Shown here piece by piece: positions 1 to 8,200 of a stretch of DNA of 25,525 nucleotides. Position 1 is the stretch's first letter; each line of letters starts with the position of its first letter. A program made the translations under genes and the position numbers. The notes beneath the pieces are model-generated. The model had not been told where the DNA came from, did not search any database, and was given only the letters and a program-made list of their open reading frames with translations. The DNA is from JAGOBX01 sp017999075 [NCBI: Candidatus Babelota bacterium] (lineage in GTDB: Bacteria > JAGOBX01): assembly GCA_017999075.1 (NCBI GenBank), contig JAGOBX010000003.1:1-25525 (forward strand). The letters run 5' to 3'.

Positions 1-767
1 GTTATGACCCGTGCGATTCCACTTCAGTTAATTCTTATATGCAAAATTATCCTGATTTTTTAAACAAGGATATTAAAGGATTAAAAATAGGTCGGCCAAA
101 AGAGTATTTCGGTTCAGGGCTTTCAAAAGAAATGCGCAATATTATTGAAAAAAACTGCAAAATATACGAATCAGAATTCGGCTGTGAAATCATTGATATA
201 AATTTACCTCACACTGAATATGCCATATCTGCATACTATTTAATTGCAACAGCAGAAGCGTCTTCTAATCTCGCACGATATGACGGTGTAAAATATGGGT
301 ATAGAACTCCTGAATATGATAATTTAGCGGATATGTACGAAAAAACGCGAAGTGAAGGTTTCGGCGAAGAAGTTAAACGCAGAATTATGTTGGGAACATT
401 TGTTTTATCTGCCGGATATTATGATGCATATTACAAGAAAGCTCAGAAAATAAGAACGTTAATTAAAAATGATTTTAACAAAGCTTTTCAACAATGCGAT
501 GTTATAATAACTCCAGCATCTCCGACCCCGGCTTTTAACATCGGAGAAAAAATAAATAATCCGCTAGAAATGTATTTATCCGATATTTACACAATTTCTA
601 TTAATCTCGCAGGAATAACGGCATTATCAATTCCTGGAGGTTTTATAAATGGAATGCCGGCAGGAGTTCAATTGATCGGAAACAATTTTGAAGAAAAAAA
701 ACTTTATAATTTTGCTTATAAATTGGAATGCGCGACAAAATTTTATGAAAAAGAACCTCTAATTTAA
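1..767 (+). CDS. gatA: Glutamyl-tRNA(Gln)/aspartyl-tRNA(Asn) amidotransferase subunit A, C-terminal part
   Basis: GatA is the amidase subunit of the cytoplasmic GatCAB complex. It releases ammonia from glutamine to convert Glu-tRNA(Gln) or Asp-tRNA(Asn) to the amide form. The gene enters from the left edge: the frame is open from base 3, where it reads YDPCDSTSV, the conserved GatA segment after the catalytic core. An in-frame ATG at 39 lies inside this segment and is not the true start. About 254 C-terminal residues are visible of a usual ~480-490, so the Lys/Ser/Ser catalytic residues and the GGSSGG signature lie outside the window. Visible family marks are DVIITPASPTPAF (active-site periphery) and the end motif GITALSIPGGF...GMPAGVQLIGN. 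It stops with TAA at 765-767 and converges on elbB at a shared terminator. Nothing suggests damage. A general amidase is the alternative, but the end motif favours GatA. Confidence 0.93.
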   Translation, partial: YDPCDSTSVNSYMQNYPDFLNKDIKGLKIGRPKEYFGSGLSKEMRNIIEKNCKIYESEFGCEIIDINLPHTEYAISAYYLIATAEASSNLARYDGVKYGYRTPEYDNLADMYEKTRSEGFGEEVKRRIMLGTFVLSAGYYDAYYKKAQKIRTLIKNDFNKAFQQCDVIITPASPTPAFNIGEKINNPLEMYLSDIYTISINLAGITALSIPGGFINGMPAGVQLIGNNFEEKKLYNFAYKLECATKFYEKEPLI

Positions 768-801
768 ATCTGACAATACTTTTGAATATTATACATATTC
801 T

Positions 802-850
802 ATTATAAAAAATAAATTGCCTTTTTCAAAGGTAATTTATTTTTTATAAT
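802..850. terminator. Bidirectional hairpin terminator between gatA and elbB
   Basis: Bases 802-824 and 828-850 form a 23-bp stem with one G-U pair and a three-base loop (TTC at 825-827). The centre of the stem is GCC/GGT, flanked by runs of A on the left and T on the right. Either direction of transcription therefore gives a hairpin with a U-rich 3' side. It lies 34 bases after the gatA stop, and its right arm ends on the first base of the elbB stop codon (850-852), so it serves both convergent genes. Confidence 0.8.
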
Positions 851-1521
851 TAAATCATTTTTACCAAATTATCAATAAGAATGAATATTCCTTTTGATAT
901 ATCGCCTATTGTAACATTAGAAACCATATATGCCGGAGTAGACAAAATTTTATTTTTTTCATCTATAACACAATCATGAGGACCGCAATCAATATGTTCT
1001 GCTCCAAACATTATTATTTTATCGGCATCTTCTTTATTATCTAATCCAGCCGTTAATTTTATTTTATATTTTCCAAGAATCCTGGCAATCAGTAAAGGAG
1101 ATATGCATATAGCTCCTATTGGTTTATGCTGTCTGAACATTTCTTCAATCAGTGATTTCAAATCCGAATTCACACCTTCGTTTCCCTTGCACATATTTTT
1201 ATACCATCCTGCACCGCCAGGTAACACAACAGCATCCAAATCATCTGCTGATATTTCAGTTATATTTTTAACATCTCCGCGGGCAATTCTTGCAGATTCT
1301 ACAAGCTGGTTTCTATGTTCTTTATCTATCGGTTTACGGGTTAAATGATTAATTACCTCAACTTGATCCATATCAAAAGAAATACACTGATATAAACATC
1401 CGTTTTGACTTATTCTTAATAATGTTAATACGCTTTCCTGTATTTCGGAACCGTCCGCTCTTCCGCATCCAGATAGAATAACTCCTATTTTTTTCGGGTT
1501 ATTATTTTGTGGCAGCGACAT
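850..1521 (-). CDS. elbB: ElbB/ES1-family DJ-1/PfpI-like protein (glyoxalase-type)
   Basis: This belongs to the DJ-1/PfpI superfamily, ElbB/ES1 branch. E. coli ElbB was first linked to isoprenoid (lycopene) output and has glyoxalase activity in vitro; its role in the cell is unsettled. The family marks are KKIGVILSGCGRADGSEIQE near the N-terminus, VINHLT, ESARIARGD, DAVVLPGGAG (the oxyanion/nucleophile-elbow region), GAICISPLLIAR with the likely nucleophile Cys, and the late ILSTPAYM segment. Length is about 223 residues, normal for the family, and there is no signal peptide. Two starts are possible: GTG at 1533 or ATG at 1521. The ATG is preferred because homology begins just after it and a weak GGTG lies 9 bases upstream; a stronger Shine-Dalgarno is lacking for both. 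The gene overlaps the end of the aconitase gene by 20 bases (32 with the GTG), which implies translational coupling. The stop abuts the shared terminator. Confidence 0.88.
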   Translation of the reverse strand: MSLPQNNNPKKIGVILSGCGRADGSEIQESVLTLLRISQNGCLYQCISFDMDQVEVINHLTRKPIDKEHRNQLVESARIARGDVKNITEISADDLDAVVLPGGAGWYKNMCKGNEGVNSDLKSLIEEMFRQHKPIGAICISPLLIARILGKYKIKLTAGLDNKEDADKIIMFGAEHIDCGPHDCVIDEKNKILSTPAYMVSNVTIGDISKGIFILIDNLVKMI

Positions 1522-3409
1522 ATTTAAGTACACCGCCTGCTTTAATCATTTTTGCTTCCCGTTCAGTTAAATCATGCGAAGCTTCAATAATCAAATTATT
1601 TTTAGAAATATTTTTTATTGAAAGCTTAGAATTATTAACTAATTCCGCAACATCAATTTCAAGTTCATCATCTTTATTTATCAAATCAGTATTGCAAATT
1701 ATCGGAACTATTCCCGTATTTATCAAATTCGAACGATGAATTCTTGCGAATGATTTTGCTAAAACAGCTTTTATTCCAAGTTCATTCGGTCCAAGCGCCG
1801 CATGTTCACGCGACGATCCCTGCCCATAATTTTCTCCGCCAATAATAAACCCGCCATTATTTTCACGGCAATAAGCAGAAAACGTATTATCAATATAATA
1901 AAAAACATATTCTGAAATTTTCGGCAAATTACTTCGCAAATGCTGGGTTAGCGGACCTGCCGGAAGAATATCATCTGTAGAAATCCCATCGCCTAATTTA
2001 ATTAATGCTTTTCCTTTCAATATATCCGGGAGAGGAGAATTTTGTTTTAAAGGCGCAATGTTAGGTCCACGCAAAATTTTACGTTTGTCTTCAAAAGGTT
2101 TAACAATCAAACAATCGTCGCTTACAAAATCATCAATAACAAAACTGAAATTTTCATTCAAATATTTTCTCGGATCTGCAAGTTTCCCTTCAATAGCTGA
2201 AGCTGCCGCAATTTCAGCGCTGCATAAAGCTATTAAGCAATCCTTACTGCCTCCTCTCCCAAACCAGTTTCTGTTTACAGTTCTCAAACTTAAATGTTTA
2301 TATCCCGGAACAAAACCAACTCCTATGCACGCATTACATCCGGGATCAACAATTCTTCCTCCGGCATCAAGAATTTTTTTTATAGAACCATCATTCATCA
2401 AAGTCTGAAAAACCTGTTTAGATCCTGGAGACACGATCAAATCAATATTCTTGCTTATTTTTTTTCCATCAAGAATAGAAGCAGCTATTTTCAAATCATA
2501 TACACTGCCGTTTGTACATGAACCTATAAAAACCTGGTTTATTTCAGTTCCTTCAACTTCTTCAATATATTTAACATTATCCGGAGATCCGGGCATTGCC
2601 ACTTGAGGTTTAAGCAAAGAAAGATTTATTTCAATTATTCTGTCATAAACAGCATCTGAATCAGCATCCAGCTGTTTCCAGCAATTTTCACGTTTTTGAA
2701 GAATTAAAAACTCCCTGGTTACTTCATCGCTTGGAAATAAACTTGTAGTGGCGCCTGTTTCAGCACCCATATTTGTTATTGTTGCACGCTGAGGCACAGA
2801 CAATGTTTTTACTCCTGAACCTGAATATTCAAGTATATAACCTACTCCGCCTTTAACAGAAATTTTTCTCAATACTTCAAGTATAACATCTTTCGCTGAT
2901 ACTCCTGAATTAAGTTTCCCTTTAAGGACAATTTTCATAACTTTTGGTACTCTTAAATAAAACGGACCACCGCCTAATGCCACAGCTACGTCAAGTCCAC
3001 CTACTCCTATACCCATCATTCCAATACCGCCGGCAGTCGGTGTATGACTGTCAGAACCAAGCATAGTTTTTCCCGGTTCGCCAAAACGTTCATAATGAAC
3101 CTGATGGCATACACCGTTTCCTGCTTTAGAAAAATTTGCTCCGTAATTTGAAGCAATTGTCTGTAAAAACAAATGGTCGTCTGATGATTCTCCTTTAAAC
3201 CCCAAAGAAGTATGGTCGCAATAAGATACTGCTTTTTCACACCTTATTTTATCTATTCCAAGAGCTTCAAACTCAAGCCAAGCCATTGTGCCTGTGCTAT
3301 CCTGAGTTATGCAATGATCAATTTTTATTGATATTTCCTGTCCGAATTCAACGTTTTTTCCTTCAACAAGATGTTCTTTAAATATTTTCTGAGACATAGT
3401 TAATCCCAT
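1502..3409 (-). CDS. Aconitate hydratase, short (Aquifex-type) form
   Basis: Cytoplasmic [4Fe-4S] enzyme interconverting citrate, cis-aconitate and isocitrate in the TCA cycle. The 635 residues match the short 'Aquifex-type' aconitase subfamily (about 640-660) rather than AcnA (~890) or mitochondrial/AcnB forms. Cluster ligands are visible: Cys298 in FIGSCTNG, and Cys358 and Cys361 in PGCNACIG. Other marks are DSTGTMAWLEFEALG near the N-terminus, GSDSHTPTAGGIG (about 118-130), the swivel-domain motif GDGISTDDILPAG and the substrate-binding GQGSSREHAA. A related homoaconitase or LeuC-type function is less likely, because both catalytic and swivel domains sit in one chain and the N-terminal signature is aconitase-like. 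Start: ATG at 3409 gives MGLT, a common opening for this subfamily, with GGAGAG 11 bases upstream; ATG at 3397 is a weaker alternative. It probably has its own promoter in 3410-3462, since a terminator lies just upstream, but no convincing -35/-10 pair is seen. Confidence 0.93.
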   Translation of the reverse strand: MGLTMSQKIFKEHLVEGKNVEFGQEISIKIDHCITQDSTGTMAWLEFEALGIDKIRCEKAVSYCDHTSLGFKGESSDDHLFLQTIASNYGANFSKAGNGVCHQVHYERFGEPGKTMLGSDSHTPTAGGIGMMGIGVGGLDVAVALGGGPFYLRVPKVMKIVLKGKLNSGVSAKDVILEVLRKISVKGGVGYILEYSGSGVKTLSVPQRATITNMGAETGATTSLFPSDEVTREFLILQKRENCWKQLDADSDAVYDRIIEINLSLLKPQVAMPGSPDNVKYIEEVEGTEINQVFIGSCTNGSVYDLKIAASILDGKKISKNIDLIVSPGSKQVFQTLMNDGSIKKILDAGGRIVDPGCNACIGVGFVPGYKHLSLRTVNRNWFGRGGSKDCLIALCSAEIAAASAIEGKLADPRKYLNENFSFVIDDFVSDDCLIVKPFEDKRKILRGPNIAPLKQNSPLPDILKGKALIKLGDGISTDDILPAGPLTQHLRSNLPKISEYVFYYIDNTFSAYCRENNGGFIIGGENYGQGSSREHAALGPNELGIKAVLAKSFARIHRSNLINTGIVPIICNTDLINKDDELEIDVAELVNNSKLSIKNISKNNLIIEASHDLTEREAKMIKAGGVLKYVAATK

Positions 3410-3462
3410 ATTTTTTCACACTCTCCAATCCGCACTAAAACGGAAAATAAATTCTCCAAACA

Positions 3463-3493
3463 AAAATCCCAAATTACAAAAATTTGGGATTTT
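3463..3493 (-). terminator. Rho-independent terminator ending the secretion/adhesion operon
   Basis: A perfect 13-bp inverted repeat, AAAATCCCAAATT (3463-3475) and its complement (3481-3493), encloses a five-base loop. On the minus strand it is followed by a U-rich stretch. It lies about 110 bases after the stop of the PorV-FlgO-like gene and 54 bases before the aconitase start, so it should separate the two leftward transcription units. The rest of the 192-base gap (3410-3601) is plain A/T-rich sequence with no further gene. Confidence 0.75.
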
Positions 3494-3601
3494 ATTATAA
3501 ATATAAAAATCTGATATTAAATGTATATTCGGGATACGCCAAAAATTAAAACAAAAAATAATTAAAAAATTTTTTTATCACGCTAATAATTAATTTAACA
3601 A

Positions 3602-5191
3602 TTATTTTTTAAAACTCATTGAATTAGAATGATACATATTCATTAAATTTATCATATTTCCGACATCAGTACTAATCTGTTCTATCAATCCGAAAATCTG
3701 AATTAAAGTTCCATTAACAGATCTGTCAAATACTTCTTTTCTTGTATCAGTATTGAATAATTTATACCTTATAACAATTTGTTTTTCATTATAAATTTCA
3801 AATGTTCCTACAAGTATCAAATCAGCATTAACCAAAATTCCGACCTGTGAAGCAAGTTCAGCATTAATTCTTGAAGCATCAGAGGTTACCATAGACACCA
3901 TTTCACTTACTTCATTTCTATTTTTAATATTAACTTTAGATGTTGAATATAAATTTCTGATTATCATATCAGGAATTCCTGTTGACAACCAATTCTGCTG
4001 ACTGTTATTCATCACAATTTTAAAATTGATGACTGCTATTTCTGTTAAACGGCTGCGTTTTTTCTGAGGTGCAGCAGGAGATTGCACTTGATTTTGCTGT
4101 TTATTTCCAACCTGCTGATTTTGATATGAAGCACTATAAGGAAGAGGCGGCTGCTGTTGTTCTTCTTCAATTTTTTCATCTTCATACTTTTTGGTTATAT
4201 CATTTCCAAAACCGAATCCTACTGAAAAATAATGCTGCTGGTCGTTCAAGCCATTATTATCATACTTATAGGCATAATCAAGTTTCGTCATACCTGCGCC
4301 AAAACTCATACCTGCAGAATATCTTAAATCTTTATCAAGATACAGATCTTTTTCAAGACCAAACCTTAATACAAACGCTAAATTTTCAGGATAAAAATCT
4401 GATCCTGAACGTTTAAACACATTTGCATTTCCTTCATTTTTAAATCTGACTGATTCCCAAACTATAAATTCAGAACCAACATTTAAAGTTTTTAAAGTTT
4501 CAGTTTTAACTCCAGTTATATCTCCCAAAATGTTCAACCTGTCAAGAATATCGTATCTTATACCAAACCTGTATTCAAGATCTTCATCTTCGTTTTTACC
4601 GGTATCCCATTTTTTGCTGCTGTACAAATTTTTCAAACTTATACCAACAGAAAAGTCATTGTTTATCATACCTATATAACCAATATCAAATGATAACCCT
4701 TTGGCCCCGCCTCCGTCAACATTACTTTTAACCCTGCTATAATCGATATTTAATCCCAATAAAGATTGCTGATTAAGTTTTAATCCTATACTGTACATCA
4801 GCGAACTTTCAAGCCAATTCAGTTTATCCCAATTCGGATTGATGTCAGTATAATCAAACGATATATCGTTTCCTGAATAAGATAATACGCTGACACCGAA
4901 TTTAGCAGGTATAGCTACGCTCAAATTATATTGTTTATACCATTTGAATTGACCGGGATTAGTATAAAACGTGCTGAAAATATTTTTGCTTATAGTCGCT
5001 ATGCCGGCAGGGTTATAAGACACTCCATTCACATCTCCATCCATAGCAGTAAATGCATTTGATAACCCTATTGGCCGCGCTCCATAAACAAACCTGCTTC
5101 CACTCAACCCATCCCCTGCTGCAACAGGTATTCCGGCGGCAATCAGAGAAATAATAATTATTGTTATACCTAAATAAATTTTTCTATACAT
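3602..5191 (-). CDS. PorV/PorQ-like outer-membrane beta-barrel fused to a FlgO/TolB-N/CsgG-like domain
   Basis: 529 residues, predicted outer-membrane. Residues 1-25 are a signal peptide (Lys/Arg, long Ile-rich core, VAA before the cut). Residues about 26-331 look like a PorV/PorQ/UPF0164 barrel: an opening with GARPIGLSNAFTAMDGDVNG and SYNPAGIA, then many alternating beta-strands ending in HYFSVGFGFG. A Gln/Pro/Glu-rich linker (about 332-382) leads to a C-terminal alpha/beta domain (about 383-519) with EIAVINF, WLSTGIPDMIIRNL, KNRNEVSEM, NADLILVGTFEI and RYKLFNTDTRKEVFD. That pattern is typical of the FlgO / CsgG / TolB-N-like fold, which normally sits in the periplasm. The gene follows the giant protein gene by 42 bases and is last in the operon. 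The start at 5191 is chosen over ATG 5209 because GGAGG lies 5 bases before it. By analogy with PorV it may receive exported cargo; the role of the C-terminal domain is unknown. Confidence 0.8.
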   Translation of the reverse strand: MYRKIYLGITIIIISLIAAGIPVAAGDGLSGSRFVYGARPIGLSNAFTAMDGDVNGVSYNPAGIATISKNIFSTFYTNPGQFKWYKQYNLSVAIPAKFGVSVLSYSGNDISFDYTDINPNWDKLNWLESSLMYSIGLKLNQQSLLGLNIDYSRVKSNVDGGGAKGLSFDIGYIGMINNDFSVGISLKNLYSSKKWDTGKNEDEDLEYRFGIRYDILDRLNILGDITGVKTETLKTLNVGSEFIVWESVRFKNEGNANVFKRSGSDFYPENLAFVLRFGLEKDLYLDKDLRYSAGMSFGAGMTKLDYAYKYDNNGLNDQQHYFSVGFGFGNDITKKYEDEKIEEEQQQPPLPYSASYQNQQVGNKQQNQVQSPAAPQKKRSRLTEIAVINFKIVMNNSQQNWLSTGIPDMIIRNLYSTSKVNIKNRNEVSEMVSMVTSDASRINAELASQVGILVNADLILVGTFEIYNEKQIVIRYKLFNTDTRKEVFDRSVNGTLIQIFGLIEQISTDVGNMINLMNMYHSNSMSFKK

Positions 5192-5197
5192 TGAAAA

Positions 5198-5202
5198 CCT
5201 CC
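5198..5202 (-). promoter_or_regulatory. Ribosome binding site of the PorV-FlgO-like gene
   Basis: GGAGG on the minus strand (CCTCC on plus), 6 bases before the ATG at 5191. It lies inside the coding sequence that would result from the upstream ATG at 5209. It therefore decides the start in favour of 5191 and gives a cleaner signal peptide beginning MYRKIYLG. Confidence 0.85.
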
Positions 5203-5233
5203 AAAACATCTATATCATAAACTAAATCATTAT

Positions 5234-8200
5234 TTACTTTACAATAGCTACCGGATAAACAAATTTATTAACTTTAATCAAATACAATCCGTTTTTAACT
5301 TTTGTACCTTTATAATTAAATCCATTCCATGTTATGGTTCCATTCGCAGAAACATTTTCTTCTTTCGAATAAATTTTCTGTCCTGATAATGAATAAACTT
5401 CCAAACGAGCCGTAGGTGCTCCCGAAGCTCCCGCTAAAGACGGCGATGCATTTGAAGAACTTCTATAGCCAGGAACCAGTATTATTAACTGTTCGCCATT
5501 ATCAGGGTTAAACGCAGGTTCAGTAGATAAAACAGGATTTCCATTCGAATCAACTATCTGAGGTATTGGAACATCATTGTTTAAAATCTCTATTTCCATA
5601 GGATCGGACATTACAGATAAATTATAATATTTATCTGCGCTCATAACTCTTAAATATCTTTTTCCAACAGGAGTCTGAATTTTCAAATTAGTTATCTGTG
5701 GAAGAGATTCGATTTTAGATTCAGTTGTTTTCAAATCAATAATCACAATAGTATCTCCTGCAACATCAGGATTTCCGCTTTCATACAAAAATAATCTTAT
5801 CAAATCATCTTCTGTTGACGAACCTGCAGCAGCTTCAAACTTTATCAGAGGTATTATCATAGAACTTGTAACAAACTTATTTCTAACTTCACTGTTTTCA
5901 TCTCCAATAACTACAATCTGAAGTTTAGTGTTGTTACTTTTATTGTAATACATAATAGGTCTTATAGTTGCATCTGCTGTTGACGCGCTATAAACCCTTC
6001 CGATATTATCCACATCAGAAGCTATTGCTACAAACCACCGTTTAATTTTACTGTTTACCTGAATCTGATTGTCATAAAAATAATACCACCATTCGCCATT
6101 AGCGTTATAATTTGCCTGAGGTATTGAGAATTCATATAATTGACTTACAGTGTCAAATACAGTACTTGCATAAACAAATAATTTTATATAGACTCCTGTT
6201 TTACTGAAATCAAGTAATCCGCCACGTCCTGTAAAAGCACGGCCTCGTATTATCATGCCTACAGTATCTGTCATTTTTTCTCCTAACGGATCAGTAAATT
6301 CTATTATCGGCGGTAAAATAGGAAGTGAATATAAAATATTCAGCATATATCCTGAATATTCCTTCGTATTCCCGATATCATCAATCAATACCATATTTAT
6401 TACAGTATCAAACTTATTACTGTTTATCATAGACATAGTATCAATATATCCTGATATGTCAACAAATACCCCTGTATCTGCTGTAAATAAATATTTTGAA
6501 CCTAAATACAGTTTTACTTTAGAACATAAATCTTCCGGCTGCGAATAAACTTTTAACCTTGCAGATACGTTTATAGTTGTCAAATCAAAAATAAACGGTA
6601 ATGCAGTATCTTCAACTCCATTAACAACCATATTAACTACAGGAGAATTAGGAGGAAGATTATCAACAGTTATATCCCAATTGATATGATCATCAAGTAC
6701 TCCATAATTTACCGTTCCGTCTGAAGCTACTATAACTGCTGCGCTGTCGAATATATTTATATAATACTTTCTCTCTGCAGGAACGCCTGCCGGATCTCCG
6801 TTCACTGTTATCGGATATTTTTTATTAATATCCATTCCGCCCCATCTAAACTCATATTTTCCAAGTCCTGTCTGAGTTAATCTCTCGGTATATACATAAT
6901 TGTCATTCCCTGCATTATCATTATAATTATAAATTCTCACCCACAAATCACGGACAGTCTGTGTATCTGTATTGATTGTTAAAACCATTTTCGTATCATT
7001 TGATAAATCAGCTGATGACCTGATTTTTTTCGGATTATTTGGAGAGAATGTATATGTATCTACAATGATGCTCTGACTGCGCGCCATAGTGAAAGTGGTA
7101 TAAGTATCAATTCTGTTCTGCGCCGGCGACAAGTCTATAACAAAAGCAGAAACTTTAAACAAATTAGATGTGGACGTGAGTCTTACCGGAGCATCAAGAT
7201 CATAAACCAAATATGGTTTTATCTGTTCAGCGGATAAAGTTCCTGTATAAGTTTCTATAACTTCATGATTTGTCATAGATTTAATTCTATCTATTCTAAC
7301 AACTCTTGACGAAACAAAATCAACACCATCGCCTTCATCTTCAACTTCAACTTTAATCTTGTCAAATGAATGCGCCAAAATATTTCCAGGAACATTTGTC
7401 AATTTACCAGTGCTTGATTCAAGCAGAATCCAGGAAACTATATTAGGAGCTTTGATATCTGCAATCGAAAATGTATAGGTATATTCTTTATTATTTCCGG
7501 CTTTATCATAAGCTTTAATAATAACACTGTAATCTCCTTTTGTTTTTAAAGGTTCGCTGAAAACAAATCTGCGTTCATTTAATTCATAATTTATATCCTG
7601 ACCATATATCTGATTTCCATTTATATCTTTAACAGTAACAGCTATTTTTTCCGGATCAAGATCGCTGCCGCCTTCATCATCCTGAATTTTTATATCAATT
7701 CTTGTTATAGCTTTATCAAAAGTAACAGCTTGTTCTATACTTTCAGAACTTCCTGTTTCTTTCACTGCTTTTATACTCGTTATATACGGAGGCATATTAT
7801 CAGGCAGATTAACTCCAGGATAATCTATTATCAAACGTGCTTCATATGTAGGAGATTTTAATCCTGTAATATACTCAGGTTCAGCATGATAATAATAAGT
7901 CAATGGAACAGTAGTAATATGATCAACTATAATCTTCTTACGCACAAGTTCAGCCTGAAAACTTATCAGATAAATATCCTCTGCTAAACTCTGCGGCAAA
8001 TACTGAACCTCAAATTTTCCTACAAACCTTCCATTATTCAATTCATCAGTAACGTCACCTATACCTGAATCGAACAGTTGAAGCATTACAGAATAATCAT
8101 TCGATTTTATTAAATCAGCCGATCTGTTATACGGGTAAGTAAGATTGCTTACCCCGTCTCCAATAACTTCAGAACAAAGTTTCCAGTCTTCATCTTCCAT

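Noticed and set aside
3016-3240. 74-codon minus-strand frame inside the aconitase gene
   Set aside because: Out-of-frame overlap with highly conserved aconitase motifs; no independent support.
3434-3463. Possible promoter for aconitase (TTGTTT, then TTTTAG or TTTAGT after 17-18 bases)
   Set aside because: The -10 part is a poor match and the -35 overlaps the terminator tail; a promoter is expected here but not shown.
3553-3610. 11-bp inverted repeat AAAAAATAATT / AATTATTTTTT around the PorV-FlgO-like stop codon
   Set aside because: Pure A/T with a long loop (36 bases); the G/C-containing hairpin at 3463-3493 is the better terminator.
4069-4416. 115-codon open frame on the plus strand inside the PorV-FlgO-like gene
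   Set aside because: Antisense to the linker and late barrel strands of a convincing gene; Gln/His/Tyr-rich product with no motif.
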